Shown here: positions 45,860-53,683 of the stretch, one piece after another
Numbering within the stretch: the stretch's first letter is position 1
Layout of the letters: every line of letters begins with the position of its first letter
Notes under the pieces: model-generated
What the model was told of the DNA's origin: nothing
Seen by the model: only the letters and a program-made list of their open reading frames with translations
The model's database searches: none
Program-made: the position numbers and the translations under genes
NCBI RefSeq assembly: GCF_023716465.1
Contig: NZ_CP092415.1
Location: 2,395,501 to 2,459,500 of the forward strand
Reading direction: 5' to 3'
Length of the DNA: 64,000 bases
From: Flagellimonas marinaquae
GTDB taxonomy: Bacteria > Bacteroidota > Bacteroidia > Flavobacteriales > Flavobacteriaceae

Positions 45860-47431
45860 TTGGGTGTAAAGATTAAATATAAGGTGTTTTGTGTCGGTGC
45901 AGTGCTCACATTGCTATTTGTTGCAGCCTGTACCCACCCTGCAATTAAAGCCGATATACTAATTAAAAACGGAACCGTGTACAATGGGATGGATACCGTT
46001 CCGAGTATAGTGGATATAGCCGTTAAAGAAGATAAAATCGTTTATGTTGGCAGTGCGGGCAAAGTTCAAATAAACGCTTCAAAAATAATTAATGCCGCAG
46101 GATTGACAGTATCACCGGGCTTTATTGATCCTCATACACATGCAACCAACGATTTGGTAAACGAAAATTTGTCGGACAATAAACCGTTTCTTTTTCAAGG
46201 CGTAACAACGGTAGTAGTGGGCAACGATGGTAGTAGCCCATATCCATTCGTAAAATATGCTGCCAAATGCGAAGAGCATGGGGTCGGTACCAATGTAGCA
46301 GTGTTTGTAGGGCATGGCACGGTAAGGAAAATGGTAGTAGGATCCAGCGACCGTAAGGCAACACAGCAAGAAATAACAAAAATGCAAAAGGTAATCCGAG
46401 CAGAAATGGATGCAGGGGCCTTTGGTATGTCCACCGGATTGTTCTATGCCCCGGGAAGTTATTCCGATACCGATGAAATAATAGCATTGGCAGAAGTCGT
46501 TGCCGAAACAAAAGGTGTTTATGATACACATTTGAGAGACGAAAGCACATACTCCATAGGATTGATCCCCGCAATAAAAGAAACCATAGAAATCGGAGAA
46601 AAAGCGGGTTTGCCCGTACATATTTCGCACATTAAATGTTTGGGAGTAGATGTATGGAAACAAAGTGATTCCATTATTACCATTATTGAAGCTGCACAAA
46701 AAAAGGGAATTCAGGTAACCGCAAATCAATATCCATATAACGCATCGGCTACTGGACTTCAAGCTGCAGTAGTACCACGCTGGGCAGAAAGTGGGGGTAG
46801 GGATTCGTTGGTTGTTCGTATTAATACCACTGGGCAAAGAACTAAGATATTGGAAGAAACCAAAATTAATATCGCAAGAAGGGGAGGGCCAAAAACCTTA
46901 TTGATCGTTCAGTCGCCCAACAAACTGTATGAAGGTAAAAATCTTGAGGAAATATCCGAGATTCATAATATGCCTCCAGAAGAAACCGTCTTTAAAATCT
47001 TGGAGGACGGTTATGCAAAGATCGCCTCCTTTAATATGACCAGGTATGACATTGCAAATTTTATGGATGAGCCATGGGTGGTAACTGGTTCGGATGGCGG
47101 TTCGGGACACCCGAGAAAGTATGGTTCGTTTCCAAGAAAATATAATACCTATGTTAAGCAGGATAGTGTATTAACTACAGCAGCCTTCATTAACCGAAGC
47201 AGTGCAGTAACCGCAGATATTCTTCGGATCCCTAATCGGGGTAAGTTGTTGGAGGGGTATTTTGCAGATATCATTATTTTCGACCCCGCTACTTTTATGG
47301 ATAAAGCTACTTATGAAGATGCTTTTAAATTGGCCGAAGGGTTAAAATATAGTATCATCAACGGGAAGATTGCCATTGATGAAGGAAAATATATAGGACA
47401 AAAAAATGGTACGGTTCTTAGGAAAAAATAA
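45860..47431 (+). CDS. D-aminoacylase-like amidohydrolase (lipoprotein)
   Basis: The 523-aa protein belongs to the amidohydrolase superfamily, D-aminoacylase/N-acyl-D-amino-acid deacylase branch. Metal-site motifs are PGFIDPHTHA (HxH), DTHLRDES, HISHIKCLG and the terminal TGSDGGSGHPRKYGS Asp. The position of the usual metal-binding Cys (GNCGxS in typical members) is VVGNDGSSPYP, with Asp instead. A lipoprotein-like signal (VLTLLFVAAC) suggests periplasmic anchoring; the start is TTG 45860, which keeps Lys residues ahead of the signal. Last gene of the SusCD operon, 91 bp after its neighbour. Confidence 0.87.
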   Translation: MGVKIKYKVFCVGAVLTLLFVAACTHPAIKADILIKNGTVYNGMDTVPSIVDIAVKEDKIVYVGSAGKVQINASKIINAAGLTVSPGFIDPHTHATNDLVNENLSDNKPFLFQGVTTVVVGNDGSSPYPFVKYAAKCEEHGVGTNVAVFVGHGTVRKMVVGSSDRKATQQEITKMQKVIRAEMDAGAFGMSTGLFYAPGSYSDTDEIIALAEVVAETKGVYDTHLRDESTYSIGLIPAIKETIEIGEKAGLPVHISHIKCLGVDVWKQSDSIITIIEAAQKKGIQVTANQYPYNASATGLQAAVVPRWAESGGRDSLVVRINTTGQRTKILEETKINIARRGGPKTLLIVQSPNKLYEGKNLEEISEIHNMPPEETVFKILEDGYAKIASFNMTRYDIANFMDEPWVVTGSDGGSGHPRKYGSFPRKYNTYVKQDSVLTTAAFINRSSAVTADILRIPNRGKLLEGYFADIIIFDPATFMDKATYEDAFKLAEGLKYSIINGKIAIDEGKYIGQKNGTVLRKK

Positions 47432-47757
47432 GAAAAAGGTGTCTAATTCTTTCTAAGGCTTAATGCCTGTTTGAAAAATTTGGTTTAAAAATTCCCATAA
47501 GGCAGATGCGGTTGGTTCTAACTTAGTTTTTTTTGATCTTTATCAATATTTCAATTTAGGACTTATTGAACTTTACGGATAATTGCCTTTAATTTCCGAA
47601 TCAAATCGCTAAAAATGTGAATTCGGGTATATTAATTTAAGCAAGCCATTGTTTTTTGTTAAATTGGTCTTGTCTTATCCAAAGAGATCTAAGAGCAATT
47701 GTATTGATGGGCGAACTGATTTGCCCTCGTAGCCATCCAACTAAAACCAAAAAGATC
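47432..47757. other. 326-bp non-coding stretch
   Basis: It lies between the amidohydrolase and the DsrE-like gene. I see no gene, no strong hairpin, and no consensus promoter; a short AGGC-N5-GCCT repeat near 47456 is too weak to call a terminator. Confidence 0.4.
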
Positions 47758-48201
47758 ATGAAAAAAATATTCCTTACACTGATTCTCTTTATTGCTTTTT
47801 TTAGTTTATCCAATCAAAAAGCGATCGGGCAGTCCCAATTGGATGCCGAAACGGTAAACGATTTAAAAAATACGACCCAGTTCGCTATCGGCGTAAGTGA
47901 CGAGCGACATTTTAAAGGAGCTTTGAGCATGTACGATTTTTTGGTGGAAAATGGGGTGGAAATAACCGACTACGAAATTGTGGTAAAAGGTAAAATTGTG
48001 GCAAAATTGGTAAAGGGATCGGAATTGGAGGTCTTTTTTCAAAAATATAGGTCAAAGGTGCGCGTAAGCCTTTGCAGTGTTGCCATGAAAAAACAAAATG
48101 TTACCAAAGAGCAGATTATCGAAGGTCTTGTTCCGGTCCCCACATGGTCCGTCCGAATCTTGCAGTTGCAGGCCAAAGGGTACAACACGCTTACCTATTG
48201 A
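47758..48201 (+). CDS. DsrE-like exported protein
   Basis: ATG 47758 gives 147 aa with a signal peptide (MKKIFLTLILFIAFFSLSNQKAIGQ); an upstream in-frame start at 47656 is unlikely. The mature domain resembles the DsrE/DsrF-like family, with RVSLCSVAMKKQNVTKEQ and VRILQLQAKGYNTLTY at the end. Family members handle sulfur intermediates in the cytosol, whereas this exported type is widespread in flavobacteria and of unknown role. One Cys is retained in VSLCSVAMKK. It is a single gene. Confidence 0.8.
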   Translation: MKKIFLTLILFIAFFSLSNQKAIGQSQLDAETVNDLKNTTQFAIGVSDERHFKGALSMYDFLVENGVEITDYEIVVKGKIVAKLVKGSELEVFFQKYRSKVRVSLCSVAMKKQNVTKEQIIEGLVPVPTWSVRILQLQAKGYNTLTY

Positions 48202-48246
48202 ATTCTGATTTAGAAGTATTTGTTTTTCTTTCATTGTAAAATAATG

Positions 48247-48273
48247 TTGGCATAACAAATTATTATACTTTTG
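48247..48273 (+). promoter_or_regulatory. Bacteroidetes-type promoter for the small exported protein
   Basis: TTG at 48247-48249 and TACTTTTG at 48266-48273 (full match to TAnnTTTG) are separated by 16 bp, a little short. The expected transcription start is within a few bases of the ATG at 48286, so the message may have almost no leader. Confidence 0.5.
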
Positions 48274-48285
48274 CTGATTGAATCA

Positions 48286-48666
48286 ATGTATTTAAAATTG
48301 GTAAAAGGGCGAAAATCATATGTTTTTGTTGCATTGTTGGCAGTGTATGCTTGGGCGATGGCATTGGGGTATTCATCACTCCATTCGGTCCATGGATCTC
48401 CAAAGGCACTAAGTCAACAATGGTACCAATTGGAGGATACGTCCGATGGCTTCCAGCACACATTGCCCGCTGTTTATTCCGATTATATTAACAGTGCTTC
48501 GGAGAACAATCAACATTTAGGTACAGATAGTCACATTGTCGCAGGTTTACATGGTCTATTGCATCCGATGGTTTCTCATCTAGATGCGCTTCCAATAAAA
48601 TCACCAAATGGCCTCATTAATAAGAACAAGGCCAATTTACTTTATCCTTTCCATTTCTTTTTTTGA
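48286..48666 (+). CDS. Small His-containing exported or membrane protein, family unknown
   Basis: ATG 48286 gives 126 aa; an upstream TTG at 48271 lies inside the -7 element and is unlikely. A single hydrophobic segment (YVFVALLAVYAWAMALGY) is followed by a soluble part with eight or so His residues (SLHSVHGS, FQHTL, NQHLGTDSHIVAGLHGLLHP, SHLD) and a very hydrophobic end (NLLYPFHFFF). This could be a metal-related small envelope protein, but no family is recognised. A TGACA-N7-TGTCA inverted repeat lies just downstream at 48686-48702. Confidence 0.6.
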   Translation: MYLKLVKGRKSYVFVALLAVYAWAMALGYSSLHSVHGSPKALSQQWYQLEDTSDGFQHTLPAVYSDYINSASENNQHLGTDSHIVAGLHGLLHPMVSHLDALPIKSPNGLINKNKANLLYPFHFFF

Positions 48667-48766
48667 AATCTTTTTGATTTTTCCGTGACATGGATTGTGT
48701 CATACACATCTATTTAAGCCCTCACATACGTGCTGGGTTACATTATTTTATTTAAAAAATCAAAAA

Positions 48767-49261
48767 ATGGAATTAGGAACAATTAGTATTGGGGTTGTAG
48801 TTATAGCCCTTTCCGCTATGCCATTTGTACTCATGGCAAAAGGAAAAAAGAGAAAACAAAAAGAACTTCTGGATAAATTAAAGAATATAGCTGCATCACT
48901 CGGGTCCGACGTTGCCAACGTGGATTATGGACGTAAAATGGCGTTAGGCATATCCAGCGCCAAAAACTATATTTTGTTTTATAAGGAAACCAAAGATAAG
49001 ATTGTGGAAAAGACAGTGCCTGTAAATACACTACTTAAATGCGAGGTGAATGAGGCAAAGCAACGTGTTAGGGTGAACAAGAAAACCGAGGAAATTTTGG
49101 AAAGAATAGAACTTGTTTTTTACTCCAAGGACAAAAGTGCTGCACCGATCAGTTTTGAGCTTTATAATGCAGACGAATATTTACAACTGAACGGGGAACT
49201 TCAACTTGCCAAAAAATGGCATGGTATTACCAAAGAAGCGATGGAGTTTTATGCCCATTGA
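48767..49261 (+). CDS. Membrane-anchored hypothetical protein
   Basis: ATG 48767 gives 164 aa (MELGTISIGVVVIALSAMPFVLMAKGKKRKQ): one N-terminal TM helix and a basic stop-transfer, with the rest probably cytosolic. An upstream in-frame GTG at 48695 would add 24 residues and spoil the topology. The soluble domain has alternating strand-like segments (NYILFYKETKDKIVEKT, RIELVFYSKDKSA, FELYNADEYLQLNGE). No family is recognised. A terminator follows 21 bp after the stop. Confidence 0.75.
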   Translation: MELGTISIGVVVIALSAMPFVLMAKGKKRKQKELLDKLKNIAASLGSDVANVDYGRKMALGISSAKNYILFYKETKDKIVEKTVPVNTLLKCEVNEAKQRVRVNKKTEEILERIELVFYSKDKSAAPISFELYNADEYLQLNGELQLAKKWHGITKEAMEFYAH

Positions 49262-49282
49262 TCAAACTGTGATCTTATTTTT

Positions 49283-49313
49283 AAGGCCTCTGGAATTTTC
49301 TGGGGGCTTTTTT
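49283..49313 (+). terminator. Probable Rho-independent terminator
   Basis: AAGGCCTC (49283-49290) pairs imperfectly with GGGGGCTT (49302-49309), followed by TTTTTT. One mismatch and one G-T pair weaken the stem, but position after the 49261 stop and the T-run support it. Confidence 0.6.
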
Positions 49314-49383
49314 GTTGATGGGCCTTAACTGATCTTGTGATTCGTTATTTGATACTTAATCGGGAGAACCATCGGATTTGAAA

Positions 49384-50127
49384 TTACATTAACCGTTTGA
49401 GCAAAGCTTCTTTTCTTCGTACGGCGACCTCAATTTTATTGCCGTCGGACAGGGTTAAGTATCCGCCCTTCCCTTTATTGTAGGATTCTATGAATTTAAG
49501 ATGTACCAAATGGGATTTGTGTACCCGGAAAAAATTTTGTCCTTCCAAAAGCTCCTCAAAAAATTTAATGGTCTTGGATGCCGTAATCTTTTTTTGGGTA
49601 GCGGTGTAAATATGCGTGTAGTTGGCATCGGACTGCAATCGTACAATGTTACCGGTGTCCACCATAGTAAAACCCTCAATGGTTGGGATTGCTATCCGTT
49701 TTGAGGAATCGTTGGTATCTTTAAAGTTATGGAAAAGGACATCAATCTTTTTTGATGTTTCCTTTAAGTTGTTTTGTTGTCGTAGTTTTTGAAGCGATTG
49801 GATAAAATCTGTTTTGTCGATAGGTTTTAAGAGATAATCCAATGCCGAAAATTTAAAAGCCTTTAATGCATAGTTGTCATAAGATGTGGTGAAGATTACT
49901 TCAAAATCGATTTGGGACAATTGTGAAAGTAGGTCGAATCCGGTGTTGTTCCCCAATTGAACATCCAAAAATAAAATATCGGGGGATTCACGTTCTATTT
50001 CTGATTTTGCCTCCTTAATGGAATGGCATCGTGCCAAAACATTTACATCGTTTCCATACTCTTGGAGTAAACCGTCCAGTCGGTTTATGCAATGTTGTTC
50101 ATCGTCTACTATTATTGCTTTTAGCAT
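49384..50127 (-). CDS. LytTR-family response regulator
   Basis: The 247-aa protein has a receiver domain (acidic pair D8/D9, phosphoacceptor D55 in DILFLDVQLG, T81, K101 in LLKPIDK) and a C-terminal LytTR DNA-binding domain (about 145-245, RLQSDANYTHIYT, FFRVHKSHLVHLKFI). It is 6 bp downstream of the sensor kinase gene, and the two form a LytS/LytT-type two-component system. Its targets are not identified; the divergent operon starting at 52118 is the obvious candidate by position. Confidence 0.95.
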   Translation of the reverse strand: MLKAIIVDDEQHCINRLDGLLQEYGNDVNVLARCHSIKEAKSEIERESPDILFLDVQLGNNTGFDLLSQLSQIDFEVIFTTSYDNYALKAFKFSALDYLLKPIDKTDFIQSLQKLRQQNNLKETSKKIDVLFHNFKDTNDSSKRIAIPTIEGFTMVDTGNIVRLQSDANYTHIYTATQKKITASKTIKFFEELLEGQNFFRVHKSHLVHLKFIESYNKGKGGYLTLSDGNKIEVAVRRKEALLKRLM

Positions 50128-50133
50128 AAGGAA

Positions 50134-51930
50134 TTAAAATTGGGCTTCATACGGAAGTCTGATCTCTACACGGACCCCTTCGTTTTTATCAAACAATTTA
50201 AGTGATCCTTTGGTATTTTTTAAATGGTTGATAATATCTATTCTATTCTTTGTAATTTTTAACCCAAATGAGTTGTTCTTGTGCGTTTGGCCATGATTTT
50301 TTAATCGTCCTACACCATTATCGTCCACGGAACAAACAAGCATGTCTTCAGCTTTTTTAATGGAAAGGTCTATTTGCCCAAGCCCGTTTTTTGGAGCGAT
50401 GCCATGCCAAATACTATTCTCTATAAATGGTTGTAAAATAAAAGGTGGTATCAAAGTATTGTCGGTTTCAATGGACTCGTCAATGGTGATGGTATAGGTG
50501 AGTTTCTCTTCCAAACGCAAAGCTTCCAACTGTATGTAAAGTTCCATCAGTTCTAGATCTTCCTCCAAAGGAATCCATTTTTTTTCCGAGTTTTCAAGGA
50601 TAGATCTGGTCAGCTTGGAAAATTTTACCAGATAATCATCCGCTTGTTTGATGTCTTTTCGTGCAATAAAATCGCTTATCGAATTTAGCGAGTTGAATAT
50701 AAAATGGGGATTCATCTGAGAGCGCAGGGCCTTTAGCTCCGTCTCGGCCACTTTGGCATTAAACTCGGCTATTTTCTTTTTTTCCAAGGCATCTCGCCTA
50801 CGTTTGTAAAAAACATATCCCAAGGCGCTTATGATCAAGAGCACCAATGTGCCGATCAAATAACCATTCTTCACCAAACGTTCTCTTTTTATTTCTTCTT
50901 GGGCTATGGCCTGTTGACGCTCCATTTTGAACTGCATTTCCTTTCGGGTCAGTTCCGATTTTTTTTCTTCGCTCAACACGCTGTCCCTTAGTGTAATATA
51001 TTCCTTGTAAGCATAAAGTGCCTCGGCCAATTTGCCTTTGTTTTCAAAAGCACTGCTAAGGACTTTCCACGAATCTGCTTGCCACTCCACGGCCCCGATT
51101 TCCTTGGAAATGGAAAGGGCGCGATCGGCATTGGTCTCGGCAACTGAAAAATTTTGCAGTAGCGCGTTGATTTCTCCAATACTGTTCAGTGCAGAGGCTT
51201 CGATGTATTTGTTGCCGATTTGTTGGGCCAAGTCTGCGGCCTTTTGGTAGTTTACCAAGGCCTTTTCGTGGGCACCTGCTTTTTTTTGGGCCAACGCCAG
51301 GTTGTTGGTAATGGCGGCCACAAATAGATCATTGTTCTCTAGTTTGGCCAGTTCCAATGCTTTTTCCAAATACGAAATTCCTTCTTCAAAGTTTTCGGAG
51401 TCGTTGTACACAATGGCTATGTTGGAAAGTGCCTTAATTTCATCAGGTCGACTGCCCAATTCCCGGGCAGTATTAAGGTAAGCACGATAATTTTCCAGAG
51501 CGCGATCATACTCTTTTAGATCTGCATGTATATTGCCTATGTTGCTCAATAAGCTGGACTCAAGGGGTTTGTCCGATATTTTCTTGCTCAGAAGCACTGC
51601 TTTTTGATAAGCGTCCAAAGCATTTAGGTTGTCTCCCAATACGTAATAGAGGTTGCCTTTTTGCCGTAATCCCAAGGCTTCGCCCTTCGTCCATTTTTCA
51701 TTTCTAGAAATCGAAATCGATTCATCAATTAAAGGAAAGGCCTCATTCGGGTCAGAATACGTCATTTCAGAAACGGTACGGATCAATAGGCTTGCTCTAA
51801 CGGTGTCTTGTAGGGTGTGGTTCCGCAACTCGACCTTTAAGGAGTCTAGGGTTTTTTCTTGTGACCGGACATTAAAAACAAGAAGAAAAAGCAAACAAAA
51901 ACAAAGACTATTTGGTATGGTTGGGCGCAT
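50134..51930 (-). CDS. TPR-containing LytS-type sensor histidine kinase
   Basis: ATG 51930 gives 598 aa with a signal peptide (MRPTIPNSLCFCLLFLLVFNVRSQ); an in-frame Met at 51984 adds an unlikely extension. A series of about six TPR repeats (about 60-330 of the mature region, periplasmic) is followed by one TM helix (GYLIGTLVLLIISALGYVFY) and a His_kinase domain. The phospho-His is in LRSQMNPHFIFNSLNSI and the ATP-binding N-box in FIENSIWHGI. This architecture is common in flavobacterial LytTR systems. The TPR region probably senses an envelope protein or peptide signal. Confidence 0.93.
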   Translation of the reverse strand: MRPTIPNSLCFCLLFLLVFNVRSQEKTLDSLKVELRNHTLQDTVRASLLIRTVSEMTYSDPNEAFPLIDESISISRNEKWTKGEALGLRQKGNLYYVLGDNLNALDAYQKAVLLSKKISDKPLESSLLSNIGNIHADLKEYDRALENYRAYLNTARELGSRPDEIKALSNIAIVYNDSENFEEGISYLEKALELAKLENNDLFVAAITNNLALAQKKAGAHEKALVNYQKAADLAQQIGNKYIEASALNSIGEINALLQNFSVAETNADRALSISKEIGAVEWQADSWKVLSSAFENKGKLAEALYAYKEYITLRDSVLSEEKKSELTRKEMQFKMERQQAIAQEEIKRERLVKNGYLIGTLVLLIISALGYVFYKRRRDALEKKKIAEFNAKVAETELKALRSQMNPHFIFNSLNSISDFIARKDIKQADDYLVKFSKLTRSILENSEKKWIPLEEDLELMELYIQLEALRLEEKLTYTITIDESIETDNTLIPPFILQPFIENSIWHGIAPKNGLGQIDLSIKKAEDMLVCSVDDNGVGRLKNHGQTHKNNSFGLKITKNRIDIINHLKNTKGSLKLFDKNEGVRVEIRLPYEAQF

Positions 51931-52005
51931 GTTGAGAGGTTGGTTGCTTCCAAATTTAATCCTTTTGTCCAAAAAAATAACCATAAAGTGGGTATTGCGG
52001 ATATC

Positions 52006-52029
52006 TACCCATCGGGTACGGTACGGTAT
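52006..52029. promoter_or_regulatory. Inverted repeat and GGTAC direct repeats between kinase and paralogue operon
   Basis: TACCC-ATC-GGGTA (52006-52018) is a perfect 5-bp inverted repeat. It overlaps three near-identical 5-mers GGTAC GGTAC GGTAT (52015-52029). This cluster is in the 187-bp divergent region and could be a regulator site; chance occurrence is not excluded. Confidence 0.3.
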
Positions 52030-52117
52030 TAAATGGGCACGTAGAATAAATCAAGGTGGTGTACTTCGTTTTAAAAATATAGTTTAGAGATTGCTATATA
52101 CATAAACCATCAACTAT

Positions 52118-52654
52118 ATGAAATTTAAAACTATGTACTGCTTGTTATCTGCCATGTTTTTTTTGCTTTTTAGTTGCGATAACAACAACGAAGACGATAA
52201 TGAGGACACACTGACCACAGCACAAGGGACCATACGTTTGTCAGGAAATGAAACGCAGGTACTGGGAACAAGCTTGACGGTCGGTAATTTGGAAGTTGGC
52301 AATGTTGCGTTGTCGGGTACCAATAAATCGGTAATCCTGATGTCGGAAAACATAGCGGTTGTTGATAACGAGCTCGTCTATGAAAATGACCAAAACGGGT
52401 TTGTAATCGTAGCTGCAGATTTCTCCACTGGAGGTTCACCAAATATAGACAAAAGTATATCCATGACCATAGTAAAAGATGGTGAAGAATATAGGCATGC
52501 CTGCACTTCTCCCTATCAAAACTTTTTTATTGCTTGTGGTGACGGGTATGAGGTTGATTTTGAGGCGAAAACCATTACTTTAGAGGAAACAACGGTAATC
52601 AATACCGATACCAATGTGATTTTGACCTTGGACGGAACCATTACTTGGGATTAA
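52118..52654 (+). CDS. Small hypothetical lipoprotein, first gene of the paralogue operon
   Basis: The 178-aa protein has a lipoprotein signal (LLSAMFFLLFSC) followed by an acidic Asn/Asp-rich linker (DNNNEDDNEDTLTT). The mature domain looks all-beta (VGNLEVGNVALSGTNKSVIL, TNVILTLDGTITW). Two Cys occur in the middle (YRHACTSPYQNFFIACGDG), possibly a disulfide. It is 3 bp before the first of four tandem paralogues, so it is likely part of the same system. No family is recognised. Confidence 0.8.
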   Translation: MKFKTMYCLLSAMFFLLFSCDNNNEDDNEDTLTTAQGTIRLSGNETQVLGTSLTVGNLEVGNVALSGTNKSVILMSENIAVVDNELVYENDQNGFVIVAADFSTGGSPNIDKSISMTIVKDGEEYRHACTSPYQNFFIACGDGYEVDFEAKTITLEETTVINTDTNVILTLDGTITWD

Positions 52655-52657
52655 AAT

Positions 52658-53680
52658 ATGAAGGATAAAATTATGGCAAGATCAATTTTATACATCGTTT
52701 TCTGTTTTTTGGGAATTCTGGTCGGCAGAGCACAATTTACAAGTGATAAAGAACTGGTCGTGCTCCAAGCGCCTTCTGACAAATTTGTTTCCATAACATT
52801 GCAAACACATAAGGGCTTGCTGCGTTTCGGGGCTTTGAACATGTATCGGGGACAGGCTACCGGACAAAGACAGGGAATACGGGGAGGCAGACCGGTTCGT
52901 GGTGCCGGCGACCCTAATGGCATGCAGAAAAGTAAGACCGTTTCTTCGGGCAAGAGCAATTTTGCCTTATTGGTCGGTCTAAAGTATCTACAACCGTTTA
53001 TGAAAGACCTGGATCGGGAGCGGTTGACCACAATGACCTCTAATATGTCCGAAAAAGATGCGAATTCGGCCTTTCTACAACGGTTTTTACGGCGTCGGGT
53101 GGCTCCAGATCTATGCTTGGCAGAAGAGTGTAAGAATGCCGGACAGGGCAAAAATGAATTTGAAATTCTTCGCAACTATACGTCTTTTGTCGATAACTGT
53201 TTAGACCCACTTTTGGATTGGAGCAAAACTGTTATGAAGAACGATGAGTTGGTTGTTTACCATGTATCTATACTGAATATTGGCGGTACTTATGATTTTG
53301 ATAAAAAAGGATATACCGTATATCACCTTCTAAAGCTAAATAACATTTTTCCGATGAAGCAGGGCCTCTTGAACAAGGTGGAGTTCGAACCCGTGAAACC
53401 TTTCGAGTTAGCGCTCCGAAACGCGGTTGATAAGAGGATGGCCATCAAATTTTTACTTCAGATAGATGAACAAATGGCAGAGCAATTTCAGAAAGAAGGG
53501 ACAAGACGTTTGTATGCCGTGAAAAAAATAAAGGTAAAATGGGCGAACAAACCTATGGTGGCTGCTTCTGAACCCTTAGAATTTACATATTCGCACGAAA
53601 ACGCCGATTTGGAAATTTATACCGACGAGGCACTGACACAACACTTAAAAACATTGTCCCTTGCCGATCTAACTCATTGA
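52658..53680 (+). CDS. Exported protein of unknown family, tandem paralogue 1 of 4
   Basis: The 340-aa protein has a signal peptide (ILYIVFCFLGILVGRA). It shares blocks with the three following genes. Block A is at residues 38-60 (LQTHKGLLRFGAL). Block B is a (K/D)-x-(M/L)-D-x-x-x-L-T segment (KDLDRERLTT). Block C is NEFEILRNYTSFVDNCLDPL followed by WSK. Block D is GTYDFDKKGY, and block E is C-terminal (LEIYTDEALTQHL). A Gly/Arg-rich insert (about 64-85, GQRQGIRGGRPVRGAG) is unique to this copy. No domain is recognised. Gap to the next gene is 3 bp. Confidence 0.85.
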   Translation: MKDKIMARSILYIVFCFLGILVGRAQFTSDKELVVLQAPSDKFVSITLQTHKGLLRFGALNMYRGQATGQRQGIRGGRPVRGAGDPNGMQKSKTVSSGKSNFALLVGLKYLQPFMKDLDRERLTTMTSNMSEKDANSAFLQRFLRRRVAPDLCLAEECKNAGQGKNEFEILRNYTSFVDNCLDPLLDWSKTVMKNDELVVYHVSILNIGGTYDFDKKGYTVYHLLKLNNIFPMKQGLLNKVEFEPVKPFELALRNAVDKRMAIKFLLQIDEQMAEQFQKEGTRRLYAVKKIKVKWANKPMVAASEPLEFTYSHENADLEIYTDEALTQHLKTLSLADLTH

Positions 53681-53683
53681 TTT

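Noticed and set aside
46112..46837. 241-codon - strand frame inside the D-aminoacylase gene
   Set aside because: Cys/Tyr-rich antisense shadow of a firm gene.
48686..48702. TGACA-N7-TGTCA inverted repeat as a terminator or operator
   Set aside because: The stem is only 5 bp with no T-run, and no regulator is adjacent; too weak to list as a feature.
52651..53175. 174-codon - strand frame over paralogue 1
   Set aside because: Antisense to a gene with a signal peptide and conserved family blocks.
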